Under the pieces are notes generated by a model. It was not told the DNA's origin and did no database searches. It saw only the letters and a list, made by a program, of their open reading frames with translations. A stretch of 64,000 nucleotides of DNA from NCBI RefSeq assembly GCF_002409645.1, contig NZ_DHNR01000033.1:117962-181961 (forward strand). The letters are read 5' to 3'. The translations under genes and the position numbers were made by a program. The first letter of the stretch is position 1. Every line of letters starts with the position of its first letter. Below are positions 21,472 through 30,472 of this stretch, in pieces. Source of the DNA: Acetobacter sp. UBA5411 (GTDB taxonomy: Bacteria > Pseudomonadota > Alphaproteobacteria > Acetobacterales > Acetobacteraceae).

Positions 21472-22164
21472 ATGCTGCCGACCCGACTTTTTGCCAGTGT
21501 AGAAACCATCGCGCATGGCACCGCAGCTGAAACGATCTGTATCGCCCTGCGAAACGCCATCCTCGCTGATATTATCCAGACCGGACAGGCGCTCCCGCAA
21601 TCCGAGCTCGCCAATGGATTCGGGGTCAGCATCATTCCTGTCCGGGAAGCACTCAAGCGGCTGGAGGCGGAAGGGTTCGTCACCTGTCTGCCCAATCGCG
21701 GAGCCGTAGTCATCGGTCTCGATGAAGAGGATATTCTAGAATATTCCCGTATCCGCGCCCTGCTGGAAGAACAGGCCGCTCTGGAAGGCGTGCGCAACAT
21801 GACCCGGGTGGACCTCGCCCATGTCGAGGATGCCTATGAAGCCTTTGTGCAGGATGGCGTGGCCCATTCTGGCAGTCTGAACAGGGCGTTCCACAACGCC
21901 ATTTATGCTGCCGCCAGACGTCCCCGCCTGCTGGAAATGATCGAAGACCTGCACATCAAGCTTGATCGTTATATCCGCGGGCATCTGGTGATCGAGGGAC
22001 GCAAGGCCATCACGGACCGTGAGCACAAGGCCATACTCGACGCCTGCCGCGCCCGCGACCCGGAACTGTGCGCCCGTCTGACCCGGGATCACATTCTGGA
22101 AGCCGCCGCCATTTCGGTGGATGTTTTCCGCACAAAGGTCGCTGAGGAAGCGGCTGTTAAATAA
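21472..22164 (+). CDS. GntR-family transcriptional regulator (FCD type)
   Basis: The 230-residue protein has an N-terminal winged helix-turn-helix (about residues 18-80; LPQSELANGFGVSIIPVREA, LEAEGFV) and a helical FCD effector domain (about 90-215) with its usual metal-ligand-type residues in RIRALLEEQAA, FHNAIYAAA and EHKAILDA. It is transcribed divergently from putA, so regulation of proline use is a fair guess; it could instead act on acs, which converges with it. The effector is unknown. Confidence 0.9.
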   Translation: MLPTRLFASVETIAHGTAAETICIALRNAILADIIQTGQALPQSELANGFGVSIIPVREALKRLEAEGFVTCLPNRGAVVIGLDEEDILEYSRIRALLEEQAALEGVRNMTRVDLAHVEDAYEAFVQDGVAHSGSLNRAFHNAIYAAARRPRLLEMIEDLHIKLDRYIRGHLVIEGRKAITDREHKAILDACRARDPELCARLTRDHILEAAAISVDVFRTKVAEEAAVK

Positions 22165-22171
22165 GTCACGG

Positions 22172-22228
22172 TTTTACGGGGCTTTGCCCGGCCCCCACAA
22201 AGGGACACAGCCCCTTTGATCCCGGTTA
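22172..22228. repeat. Hairpin-rich intergenic element between convergent genes
   Basis: The segment contains CGGGGCTTTGCCCGG-like and AAAGGG...CCCTTT inverted repeats and ends TTTGATCCCGGTT. The complementary string AACCGGGATCAAAGGG recurs at 63979-63994 at the window edge. I recall such elements as frequent in acetic acid bacterial intergenic regions. Lying between the ends of gntR and acs, it probably acts as a two-way terminator. Confidence 0.55.
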
Positions 22229-22249
22229 CCTTGAATACCTTCCGTAAAA

Positions 22250-24148
22250 TCACGCTTTTCCGACGATCTTGATCAACTCGCCCACGATCCCCGGATTGGC
22301 CAGCGTAGAAAGGTCGCCAAACCCTTCCGTCTCGCCACAGGCAATCTTGCGCATGAGCCTGCGGACATTCTTGCCCGACCGCGTCTTGGGCAGGTCCGGC
22401 ACGACATAGACCGCCTCCGGCACCGCATAACGCCCCACCTTACAGGCGATGATCTTGATGACCTGATCCTTCAGGCCAGCCATCTGCTCTTCGCTCAGCC
22501 CTTCATGCGGCACGATATAGACCACAAGACCCTGCCCCTTGATATCATGGGGAATACCCACCGCGGAGCTTTCGGAAATATCGTGAATTTCCGAAATGGC
22601 GTCTTCGATTTCCGCCGAGCCGATACGGTGACCGGACACGTTGATCACGTCGTCCACGCGCCCCGTGATCCAGTAATACCCATCCGCATCACGACGGGCA
22701 CCGTCACCCGTAAAATAGTGACCGGGATACGGCTTGAGATAGGTTGTCTGGAACAGGGCGTCATCATTCCAGATGGTCAGGGCACGCCCCGGCCATGAAC
22801 CGTCAATGCACAGAATGCCTTCGACAGCCCCATCCAGCGGCGTGCCTTTTTCATCCAGCAGCACAGGATTGACACCCGGCAGCGGCAGCGTGGCCGAAGC
22901 AGGGCGTGGTTCGACAGCATACGGCACCAGCGAAATCATCGCGCCGCCGGTTTCCGTCTGCCACCATGTATCGACCAGCGCACATCGCCCTGCGCCGATC
23001 ACGTCATGGAACCAGGTCCATGCTTCATGATTGATCGGCTCGCCCACAGATCCCAGCACCCGGAGGCTCGACAGGTCATAGGCAGCGGGAATCTCATTGC
23101 CTTCGCTCATCAGCGCCCGGATCGCGGTTGGCGAGGTGTAGAACGTCGTGACTCCGTGCTTCTGGATGACATCCCACCAGCGGCCCGGCGTGGGGTGAGA
23201 CGGCATACCTTCAAACAGCATCAGGGTCGCACCATTGGCGAGCGGCCCATAAGCCACGTAGGTATGCCCCGTGATCCAGCCGATATCGGCCGTGCACCAG
23301 AACACGTCGCCCTGCTGATGATCGAAGATCAGTTCATGGGTGTAGGACGCCCATGTGAGATAGCCGCCAGTGCCGTGCACAATGCCTTTCGGCTTGCCGG
23401 TGCTGCCAGAGGTATACAGCAGAAACAGCGGATCAGTCGCGTTCATCGCTTCCGGCTCGCACGTCGTCGGCGCTGCTTCCAGAAGAGGTGTCAGCAGCGC
23501 GTCACGACCTTCTGTCAGCGGCACCGTATCATCCGTCACCTCGACCACCAGCACGCGCCGGACCGTCGAAGCGTCGCCACGCAGCGCAATCGCCGCATCC
23601 ATCGTGGTCTTGAACGGAATCCGTTTCGCGCCACGCCGTCCGACATTGGCGGTAATGACGACAACAGCGCCACTGTCAGCCAGACGGTCGGCGATGGCCT
23701 CTGCCGAAAAACCACCGAACAGAACCATATGCATCGCGCCGATCCGGGCGCAGGCCTGCATGGCGATGATGCCTTCCACCACGGCAGGCAGATGGATCGC
23801 CACACGGTCGCCGCGCTTTACACCGCTGTCCCGCAGAATATTGGCCAGAGCACAGACACGGGCATGCAGGTCACGATAGGTCAGGCGCAGGACATTGGAA
23901 TCCTCCTCGCCCTGCCAGATGATCGCCGTCTGATCCCCGCGCGTCGCCAGATGACGATCAAGGCAGTTCACACTTGCATTGAGTCTGCCATCCGCAAACC
24001 AGCCATTCCCTGCATCCACAGCAGTCGTCGGCAGGGTAGACCACTCCAGACGCCGGCTTTCCCTGCGCCAGAAAGCTTCCGGATCATTTCGAGCCGTTTC
24101 AACCAAACGCTTGTAAGATTCAGGGGTCAAGCGGGGCGTGGACAACAT
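22250..24148 (-). CDS. acs: Acetyl-CoA synthetase (acetate--CoA ligase)
   Basis: Acs activates acetate to acetyl-CoA through acetyl-AMP, a key reaction in organisms that live with acetate. The 632-residue product has the adenylate-forming motifs YTSGSTGKPKGIVHG, the WWQTETGG block, the TGDGARRD hinge region and the C-terminal PKTRSGKNVRR with Lys593, the position acetylated in other Acs enzymes to switch activity. I chose ATG 24148, which has AAGAAGA upstream and matches the family N-terminus; the longer frame to 24205 adds 19 unconserved residues. It is transcribed alone. Confidence 0.95.
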   Translation of the reverse strand: MLSTPRLTPESYKRLVETARNDPEAFWRRESRRLEWSTLPTTAVDAGNGWFADGRLNASVNCLDRHLATRGDQTAIIWQGEEDSNVLRLTYRDLHARVCALANILRDSGVKRGDRVAIHLPAVVEGIIAMQACARIGAMHMVLFGGFSAEAIADRLADSGAVVVITANVGRRGAKRIPFKTTMDAAIALRGDASTVRRVLVVEVTDDTVPLTEGRDALLTPLLEAAPTTCEPEAMNATDPLFLLYTSGSTGKPKGIVHGTGGYLTWASYTHELIFDHQQGDVFWCTADIGWITGHTYVAYGPLANGATLMLFEGMPSHPTPGRWWDVIQKHGVTTFYTSPTAIRALMSEGNEIPAAYDLSSLRVLGSVGEPINHEAWTWFHDVIGAGRCALVDTWWQTETGGAMISLVPYAVEPRPASATLPLPGVNPVLLDEKGTPLDGAVEGILCIDGSWPGRALTIWNDDALFQTTYLKPYPGHYFTGDGARRDADGYYWITGRVDDVINVSGHRIGSAEIEDAISEIHDISESSAVGIPHDIKGQGLVVYIVPHEGLSEEQMAGLKDQVIKIIACKVGRYAVPEAVYVVPDLPKTRSGKNVRRLMRKIACGETEGFGDLSTLANPGIVGELIKIVGKA

Positions 24149-24404
24149 GGAGCAGTCTTCTTCTTTTTGGTGAGAGAGTTTGAGTTCAGCGCCGAAACCA
24201 GTCACTGCAATAATACTGACCGGTTTCCCGCCGCGCGAACAAGTAAAATATTATCCAAACCACAGAGTTCGCGGAAAACTGCGGCTTTTGCGATACATCT
24301 TTACATCGATGAAAATGTTGTAAATCTACTTACGCATACAAAACAAACTACATTCATGCTCTGAAAACCGTCAGTTTTCAGCGAAAGGAGCCCTACCGCA
24401 GGAC

Positions 24405-25550
24405 TCATTCATTTCTTGTGTAGGTCCGATGATAGCGCCTGCCGAGGTCGGTCAAAAATTCGTAACCAATGGTTCCGGCCGCCGTTGCGGCAGCGTCCAG
24501 AGTGTTATGCGGCCCAATCAGATCAATCAGATCACCGGACCGGACACTGCCTTCCGGAAGATCCGTGACATCGACAGCAAGCGAATCCATCGAGACCCGT
24601 CCGATGACTGGCAGCGGAATATCGGGCTGCGATGGCAGGATGGCGGTACCGCGCCCGGAAATACTTCTCAGAAATCCGTCGCCATACCCGATGCCGAGCA
24701 GCGCGATGCGACTTGGACGGGGTGCAATAAAATAACCGCCATACCCGACTGCCTGCCCTTCCGGGATCGATCGCGTCTGGATGACGCGCGCCTGCAGCCG
24801 AATGACAGGCTTCACGGGATTGGGTTTGCCGGGGGTGGGATTGACGCCATACAGCGCCGCACCCGGCCGGACGAGATCGAAATGCCAGTCCGGCCCCAGA
24901 AAAATCCCTGAGGAAGCGGCCAGACTGCGTGGTACTTTCGGTAACAGCGCGCTCAGACGCTGGAATTCTTCCAACTGCGCCCGATTGCTGCGGACTTCAG
25001 GGGTATCGGCACAGGCGAGATGGCTCATTACCAGCACCGTTTCGATACCATCAAGAAGCGTTGGATCAGCGGCGATTTTTGAGACTTCATCGGCATTCAT
25101 GCCAAACCGGGCCATGCCGGAATCAACCTGCAACACCGCAGGGAGACGCCGTTCCAGCTCATGGCTCAACGCACGCCACTCGGTCAGTTGCTCCATGCTG
25201 TTGATGACCGGCACCAGTCCGGCTTCCAGCAGGTCACGCGCCGTGCCGGGAGGCGGTCCATGCAGCACGAAGATCAAGGACTCAGGATTTTTGACAGAAG
25301 GCTTAAGCGCCACGCCCTCGGCAAGATGCGCGACGAAAAAATGCCGACATCCGGCGTCCTCAAGAACAGGCGCAACAAGGGAAGCATCCAGCCCGTAAGC
25401 ATCCGCCTTCACGGCAGCGGCGCAGAGCGGGTGGGACGCGGAAAGCGCATCCGGTTGTCGGATGGTCTGACACAGCGTGCGGTAATTCTCCGCGATGGCC
25501 TGAAGATCGATATTCAGAATGCCGCCAGCCCATTGCGCCGCTACGCCCAT
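24405..25550 (-). CDS. alr: Alanine racemase
   Basis: This PLP enzyme interconverts L- and D-alanine for peptidoglycan. The 381-residue product has the PLP lysine in AVKADAYGL (Lys48), the SHLACAD block, and the second catalytic tyrosine in VGYGG (Tyr270) with the GRVSMD segment nearer the C-terminus. Length and motif order are normal. The ATG at 25550 fits the family N-terminus. Neighbours are functionally unrelated, and it appears to be a single-gene unit. Confidence 0.95.
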   Translation of the reverse strand: MGVAAQWAGGILNIDLQAIAENYRTLCQTIRQPDALSASHPLCAAAVKADAYGLDASLVAPVLEDAGCRHFFVAHLAEGVALKPSVKNPESLIFVLHGPPPGTARDLLEAGLVPVINSMEQLTEWRALSHELERRLPAVLQVDSGMARFGMNADEVSKIAADPTLLDGIETVLVMSHLACADTPEVRSNRAQLEEFQRLSALLPKVPRSLAASSGIFLGPDWHFDLVRPGAALYGVNPTPGKPNPVKPVIRLQARVIQTRSIPEGQAVGYGGYFIAPRPSRIALLGIGYGDGFLRSISGRGTAILPSQPDIPLPVIGRVSMDSLAVDVTDLPEGSVRSGDLIDLIGPHNTLDAAATAAGTIGYEFLTDLGRRYHRTYTRNE

Positions 25551-25703
25551 TGCCTCACATCTCCGCCACTGTCCGTTTCGCTTCCAGACAAAAAGACTAG
25601 AGCATCATGGGACCGTATGGAAACAGGCTATCAGAGAAAGATTGCTGACAAACCAGCTTTCTTTCTCCGCAAACCCTCTCACATATGACGGAAAAAGGCC
25701 ATT

Positions 25704-26726
25704 TCAGGGGGAGCCGGGCACGCCCTTACTCGTTGAGTATTCGAAATGAAGAGCCTGATTCGGATTGACGATGGCGTAAATGGCATGCGCCGCCATGGCC
25801 GCTTCGCTGAAGCCCTGCAAAATCAGCTTCAGCTTGCCGGGATAGGTGGCAATGTCGCCAATGGCGTACACGCCTGGAAGAGAGGTCTGGCAGGATGACG
25901 GCGTGACAGGAATCGTCGAGCGTGTCTGGTCGATACCCCACTGCGCGATCGGTCCGAGATCAGTGGCGAGCCCAAAGAAAGCCAGCAGATGCTCGGCTTC
26001 CAGCGTCCTCACCTCACCCTGCAAGGTGGCGACTTCCACGCCCGTTAGTTTGCCATCAGAACCCTGAAGTCCTTTGAGTTGATAGGGCGTAATCTTTTCC
26101 ACAACACCTCTGGCAATCGCGTCCTCAAGCTGGCTCAGGCTTTCCGGAGCGGCGCGGAACTTGTCGCGGCGATGGACCAGATAGATCTTGCGAGCGAGCC
26201 GGGAAAGCGACAGCGCCCAGTCGATAGCAGAATCGCCTCCCCCGGCGATCACCAGACTCTTGCCCTCGAAATCGGCCTTGCGACGGACGCTGTAGCGCAC
26301 AGCACCAGTCGTCTCGTATTCCTCAAGCCCTTCAAGCGGCGGCCTGTTCGGCCCAAATGCGCCCGCACCCGCTGCGATGATCACCGCTTTCGCATGGATC
26401 ACATCGCCCTTGCTGGTCTCCAGACGAAAATCTCCGGCCGAGCCTGTCAGCCCCTCCACGCGCCGACCGAGAAGTCGTGGAACAGAGAAAGGCTCGATTT
26501 GCTCAGAAAGTTTTTCGATCAGCTCGCCACCCTCAATGGCGGGACAGGCGGGAATGTCGTAAATCGGCTTCTCGGGATAGAGCGCCACACACTGGCCGCC
26601 GATTTCATCGAGCGCATCGACCAGAATACAGTTCATCTTGAGCATGCTGCACTGGAAAGCGGCGAAGAGTCCGGTTGGACCCGCGCCAATGATGACAACA
26701 TCCGTGCTGACTGTGGCGCCTGACAT
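25704..26726 (-). CDS. Ferredoxin/flavodoxin--NADP(+) reductase, thioredoxin-reductase-like type
   Basis: The 340-residue flavoprotein has an FAD GxGxxG motif at the N-terminus (VVIIGAGPTGLFAAF), a second nucleotide-binding site (VIAGGGDSAIDWAL) for NADP, and the C-terminal FAD motif GVYAIGDIATYPGK. The CxxC redox pair of thioredoxin reductase is absent, which points to the type-2 ferredoxin-NADP reductase family. The start is ATG 26726 with a strong AGGAGGAG nine bases upstream; the longer frame to 26798 is unlikely. It probably exchanges electrons between NADPH and ferredoxin or flavodoxin. Confidence 0.9.
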   Translation of the reverse strand: MSGATVSTDVVIIGAGPTGLFAAFQCSMLKMNCILVDALDEIGGQCVALYPEKPIYDIPACPAIEGGELIEKLSEQIEPFSVPRLLGRRVEGLTGSAGDFRLETSKGDVIHAKAVIIAAGAGAFGPNRPPLEGLEEYETTGAVRYSVRRKADFEGKSLVIAGGGDSAIDWALSLSRLARKIYLVHRRDKFRAAPESLSQLEDAIARGVVEKITPYQLKGLQGSDGKLTGVEVATLQGEVRTLEAEHLLAFFGLATDLGPIAQWGIDQTRSTIPVTPSSCQTSLPGVYAIGDIATYPGKLKLILQGFSEAAMAAHAIYAIVNPNQALHFEYSTSKGVPGSP

Positions 26727-26847
26727 GCGACCGCGCTCCTCCTGCTGACTATCGCTGAGGACGTTGTGCGCCAGCCAGCGACGGGAGGCAATATTCACCC
26801 CGCCCCGATATGCTCAATCTCGGGGCGTGCGCCGGTGTGTATTCAGG

Positions 26848-27321
26848 CTACAGCCCCATTTCTGTCAGCCCCGGATGATCGTCCGGACGACGCCCCTGTG
26901 GCCAGAAAAACCGGCGATCGCTTTCTGCAATGGGCATGTCGTTGATGCTGGCGACACGCCATTGCATCAGACCCGCCGCATCAAACTCCCACAATTCATT
27001 CCCATAGGACCGGAACCAGTTCTGCTGGTCGTCATGCCACTCATAGACAAAACGGACGGCAATCCGATCTGCATGAAACGCCCAAAGCTCCTTGATCAGG
27101 CGATATTCCTGCTCATGCCCCCACTTTTCTTTCAGAAATCCGATGATTTTTTCACGACCTTCCAGAAAATTGATCCTGTTTCGCCAGACACTGTCCGGCG
27201 TATAGGCGAGCGCAACCTTTTCAGGGTTGCGACTGTTCCAGGCGTCTTCAGCAAGACGGACCTTTTTGGCGGCGTCAGCTGCGGTCAAAAAGGGCGGGCA
27301 TGGTGGGCGAGAGTGTTCCAT
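26848..27321 (-). CDS. NTF2-like protein (DUF1348 family)
   Basis: The 157-residue cytosolic protein has the SnoaL/NTF2-like cone fold signature of DUF1348: [27 protein letters not shown], then [23 protein letters not shown] and [12 protein letters not shown]. Members are widespread and uncharacterised. No signal peptide or membrane segment is seen. The gene is divergent from the AT-rich gene at 27408, with a short intergenic gap. Confidence 0.85.
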   Translation of the reverse strand: MEHSRPPCPPFLTAADAAKKVRLAEDAWNSRNPEKVALAYTPDSVWRNRINFLEGREKIIGFLKEKWGHEQEYRLIKELWAFHADRIAVRFVYEWHDDQQNWFRSYGNELWEFDAAGLMQWRVASINDMPIAESDRRFFWPQGRRPDDHPGLTEMGL

Positions 27322-27407
27322 AAGTATGGTCCTATATCTGACATGGGCTTGATTTCACACTACCAACAGTCAATTAAGACCGCTTATTAAAATGGAGAAA
27401 ACAAGAC

Positions 27408-28151
27408 GTGGATGCACAATTAAAAAAAGCTTACATGAATATACTCAACGATTATTCAGAGTGTTTTTTCGATAAAAACAGAGAAGACTGTATCGGCTAC
27501 ACAGGATTATCAGGACTTTTTTTATCAACAACACCAGAAACATGGGAGCCGGACAAAAGAATTCTCGTCGTCGGCCGGGAAACGCGTGGATGGAATGTAC
27601 TAAAAGAAACCTCCTACACGACATTAGATCATTATGTAGACACCACAATGAAGATCCAGAAAGATTATCTTCATACCCAGATAAGAAAAAGCAACGAAAG
27701 AAATAGCACTTTCTTCAACTTTCTACGATCTGTCGGCTCTTGTGTCGGCGTTGGGAACGTCGGTTGGGCCAACCTCTTCTGTTTTGACTGGAACAGAAGC
27801 ACACCAACAGAAAAAAAGACCCCACTTTACAACGAAATACTGGAAATATCAGAGCGTTTGCTAAAAGCTCAGATTGAAATTCTTTCTCCTGATATTATCA
27901 TTTTTGCAAATGGCGTCAGTGCTGCAGGCGTAAGGCGCAAAATGTTTCCCACATCGGGAGCTAACAGCGTTTGTTCTGATTGGTCCAATTACATGGACGA
28001 CAACATAAAGAAAATAGAACTGGAAAAATTCTTTTTATATAACGGCATACAATGTTACAGAATCAATCATCCCGCAAACTACAGAAAAGAAGCGAGGGTC
28101 GGGAGAAAATATCTCATAAATCTACTCAGGAATGAGTTTATTCACTCCTGA
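27408..28151 (+). CDS. AT-rich orphan gene, possible uracil-DNA-glycosylase-like fold
   Basis: The 247-residue product is unlike its neighbours in composition: Lys, Asn and Ile are abundant and codons are AT-ended, suggesting horizontal transfer. The order of features (ILVVGRETRGW near residue 52, NLFCFDWNR near 121, a hydrophobic strand PDIIIFANG near 165, and a late RINHPANYR) resembles the UDG superfamily layout, where a substrate loop follows the first strand and a His-Pro motif lies near the end. This is a weak resemblance, and the protein may be of unknown family. The start is GTG 27408, the first in-frame initiation codon, with GGAG ten bases upstream. It is a single-gene insert with no mobile-element genes visible. 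Confidence 0.6.
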   Translation: MDAQLKKAYMNILNDYSECFFDKNREDCIGYTGLSGLFLSTTPETWEPDKRILVVGRETRGWNVLKETSYTTLDHYVDTTMKIQKDYLHTQIRKSNERNSTFFNFLRSVGSCVGVGNVGWANLFCFDWNRSTPTEKKTPLYNEILEISERLLKAQIEILSPDIIIFANGVSAAGVRRKMFPTSGANSVCSDWSNYMDDNIKKIELEKFFLYNGIQCYRINHPANYRKEARVGRKYLINLLRNEFIHS

Positions 28152-28276
28152 AACAAACATCACTTTCGCAAGCTGATAATGACGTTTTCCACTATACAAA
28201 ATTGGAACGCGACTTTATCAGCTGCACATTTCTTTGTTGATTTCTGATAATAGATCAGACATCCGGAACAGAGAAA

Positions 28277-29305
28277 TCAGCGTTTTGATAAAAATGCTAT
28301 CGCCCCCGCATGACCAGCTTCAGCAGCCTGTTTAATTCGTCTCCAGGCTTCCTGCTGCGTCATATGCGTGGAGCGCCCCTCCAGAACGAGGCGTCCCGAC
28401 ATAAAAAAAGCCCCCACAAATCCCAAAGACACCGCTTTTTCGTACCATTGAATCGCCTGCTGCAAATCGGGCGATTCCGCAATACTCGACCAGTAATCTC
28501 CAAGGACGCAGGCAGCCCTTCCATTACTGGCCGCAGCCTTGCGTAGCAAACTTTCTCCCCGCGTCAGACGCCGCAACCGCTCCTTGTGCTCATCGTGCGC
28601 CTCGCCGTCACTTTGACGGTGATTCTCCACCATCAGACACTCCCCGAGCAGCGCCATGGCCGGAACGTATCCAGCACTTGCCGCAATCTCCAAATGATGT
28701 CGCGCTTTTTTCTCATCCTGCGGCAGCAACTCTCCCTGACCGTACCATGTGGAGACCATGTGATGGGCAATACCGAGATTTTTCTCCAGCGGGATCGACA
28801 GCAAATCCATGACACGCTCTGCAGAAGCTCCCGAACGTGCCTCAATATCAGCCAGTCCAACCAATGCCAGAGGCAGACCTTTCTCGGCTGCCGCCCGCAA
28901 AGCCTCAAGCCGTTCCGTGTCTGCTTTCATTTTGGTCGCATCCAGCAACCAGACGAGAAAAAGCGAGGCTTCCGGGTCACCCCGCTGATGACCAAGGCGA
29001 GCAAACATAAGGGCGTCCTCTACACGAGAAGCCTCTCGTAACGGCTGCCCCAACCCCATCTCATCAGACACGAAACCATCCCACGCCAGACGCGATGCGT
29101 GCACGCAAGCCTGCTGATGGCCAGCTCTAGCGGCACGCTCCATCCACCAGACTGCATGTCCGGCATGAGGTGCAACCTCCTTTTCTCCCCGGAGATAGGC
29201 TTTTCCTACTGCAAACATGGCTTCAACCGACCCTTTGCGGGCCTGTTTCAGATGCTTTTTGATTCCGGGCGCTTTTTTCAGCTTTCCCAGAAGTTTACGC
29301 CACAT
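28277..29305 (-). CDS. Sel1-repeat (TPR-like) protein
   Basis: The 342-residue protein consists of Sel1-like helical repeats, seen as AMFAVGKAYLRG, AVWWMERAARAGHQQA, KARHHLEIAASAGYVPAMALLG, AIQWYEKAVSLGFVGA and AWRRIKQAAEAGHAGA. Such solenoids act as scaffolds for protein-protein contacts. No signal peptide is visible, so it is probably cytosolic. The start is ATG 29305, preceded by GGAG; an upstream TTG at 29341 would add 12 residues. Partners cannot be inferred. Confidence 0.8.
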   Translation of the reverse strand: MWRKLLGKLKKAPGIKKHLKQARKGSVEAMFAVGKAYLRGEKEVAPHAGHAVWWMERAARAGHQQACVHASRLAWDGFVSDEMGLGQPLREASRVEDALMFARLGHQRGDPEASLFLVWLLDATKMKADTERLEALRAAAEKGLPLALVGLADIEARSGASAERVMDLLSIPLEKNLGIAHHMVSTWYGQGELLPQDEKKARHHLEIAASAGYVPAMALLGECLMVENHRQSDGEAHDEHKERLRRLTRGESLLRKAAASNGRAACVLGDYWSSIAESPDLQQAIQWYEKAVSLGFVGAFFMSGRLVLEGRSTHMTQQEAWRRIKQAAEAGHAGAIAFLSKR

Positions 29306-29459
29306 CCCGGTTATCTCCAGTTTTCCGAAGAGAACGTCCAATACATGTTAATCTAGCCGGCCGCTTTCATCTGAACGGGTTATTTATGGTCATGACTGAA
29401 GAAGAAAATATCTTTTTCAAATACTCCCCTGCCTCACATCATTTTAGAGAAACTCTTCA

Positions 29460-29488
29460 TAAAAAAAGCGGACCATATGGCCCGCTTT
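29460..29488 (-). terminator. Rho-independent terminator after the YqjE-like gene
   Basis: On the minus strand, AAAGCGG and CCGCTTT arms (with two further pairs) surround a short loop and run into TTTTTTT. It begins about 22 bases past the stop of the gene at 29511. Confidence 0.9.
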
Positions 29489-29510
29489 CCACCCTACAAA
29501 AGTAACGCAG

Positions 29511-29918
29511 TTATCTCCGCCGCAATTTCGAGCCGACAAAGCGACCCAGCGGTCCGGCCACGAGAGTCGCCAGAGAGAGCATATTGAGGGACTGACGGAG
29601 TTCGTTCAGGCGACGATCGCGGTTGAGGTGGGCTTCCACTTCAGCCGGATACAGATAGGAACGCCGTCCAAAGAACGCGAAGATCAGAGCCAGGAAAATG
29701 TCGACAAAGAAGACCATGGCTGGAGACAGGACAGGGCCAAACCCGAACTCGTATCGGAAGATGGCCCAGAGCAGGGCGTGACCTGTAATCAGTGAGAAAA
29801 AGCCAAGGAGTGCTGCGACCAGCAGCAGGGCGACCTGACGCCCGATCCGCATCGCTTTCTGCTGAAGAAGCTGAACTTCCGCCTGGGCCGCGGACTTGCC
29901 GACATCAAAAAAGTGCAT
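29511..29918 (-). CDS. Membrane protein, YqjE/holin-III-like
   Basis: The 135-residue protein has a short N-terminal amphipathic region (DVGKSAAQAEVQLLQQKAMR), two strong transmembrane segments (VALLLVAALLGFFSLITGH and the segment from MVFFVDIFLALIFAFFG) and a charged helical tail. Gene order with the DUF883 protein just upstream matches the enterobacterial yqjD-yqjE arrangement, so I infer an inner-membrane YqjE-like role. The start is ATG 29918; the upstream extension to 30020 is cysteine-rich and unsupported. Confidence 0.7.
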   Translation of the reverse strand: MHFFDVGKSAAQAEVQLLQQKAMRIGRQVALLLVAALLGFFSLITGHALLWAIFRYEFGFGPVLSPAMVFFVDIFLALIFAFFGRRSYLYPAEVEAHLNRDRRLNELRQSLNMLSLATLVAGPLGRFVGSKLRRR

Positions 29919-30086
29919 TGGATCCCCGTCTACCTCACATAAGCCGGCATCGAGGATGAACCGGCGTCCTGTTATGACCCCTGCCTCGTCCAAAGAGCAA
30001 CCGAGGCAGGAGCAGAACACTTCACAAGAAGGTAAACTCTTTATCTGGCCTCAGGCACCCTGACGACAGGTTCCTGAGGCGGAACA

Positions 30087-30368
30087 TTAACGCGACAGAC
30101 GTCCAACGACAAATCCGACGACAAAAGAGATCGCAATGGAGAGGAAAGGCTTCGCGCCGACATTGGTCGCAACGCTTGCCTTCTGGTGTTCCGCCATCTC
30201 ACGCGCATTGGAAACAGCCGTGTTGGCAGCGTCGGAAAGCGGCGGAACAACGTGGGCGCTCAGAAAGTGCTCCAGCTGATTCTTCAGCGCCTCCAGCTCA
30301 TCACGAGCCGTGGTTGACGCATCATCGACTGCTGCCTGTGCCTGTTTCTTGATCTTTTCTGCAGACAT
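30087..30368 (-). CDS. DUF883 / ElaB-YqjD family protein
   Basis: The 93-residue protein has a long charged amphipathic N-terminal helix and one C-terminal transmembrane segment (FLSIAISFVVGFVVGRLSR) with the GxxxG-type pattern of the ElaB/YqjD family. In Escherichia coli, family members are tail-anchored and bind ribosomes in stationary phase; whether this holds here is unknown. It is followed 168 bases downstream by the YqjE-like gene, probably in one transcript. Confidence 0.85.
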   Translation of the reverse strand: MSAEKIKKQAQAAVDDASTTARDELEALKNQLEHFLSAHVVPPLSDAANTAVSNAREMAEHQKASVATNVGAKPFLSIAISFVVGFVVGRLSR

Positions 30369-30472
30369 ATTCTTTTGCTCCTGTTTGCTGACCCGACGGT
30401 CAGCCCTGTTTCCGACATTGCGGACTCAACAACCATCTTAACTCTCTGGTCAGGTTGTGGTTCCCTGCCGGC

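Noticed and set aside
23006..24364. Plus-strand open frame across acs
   Set aside because: Antisense of acs, no domain features.
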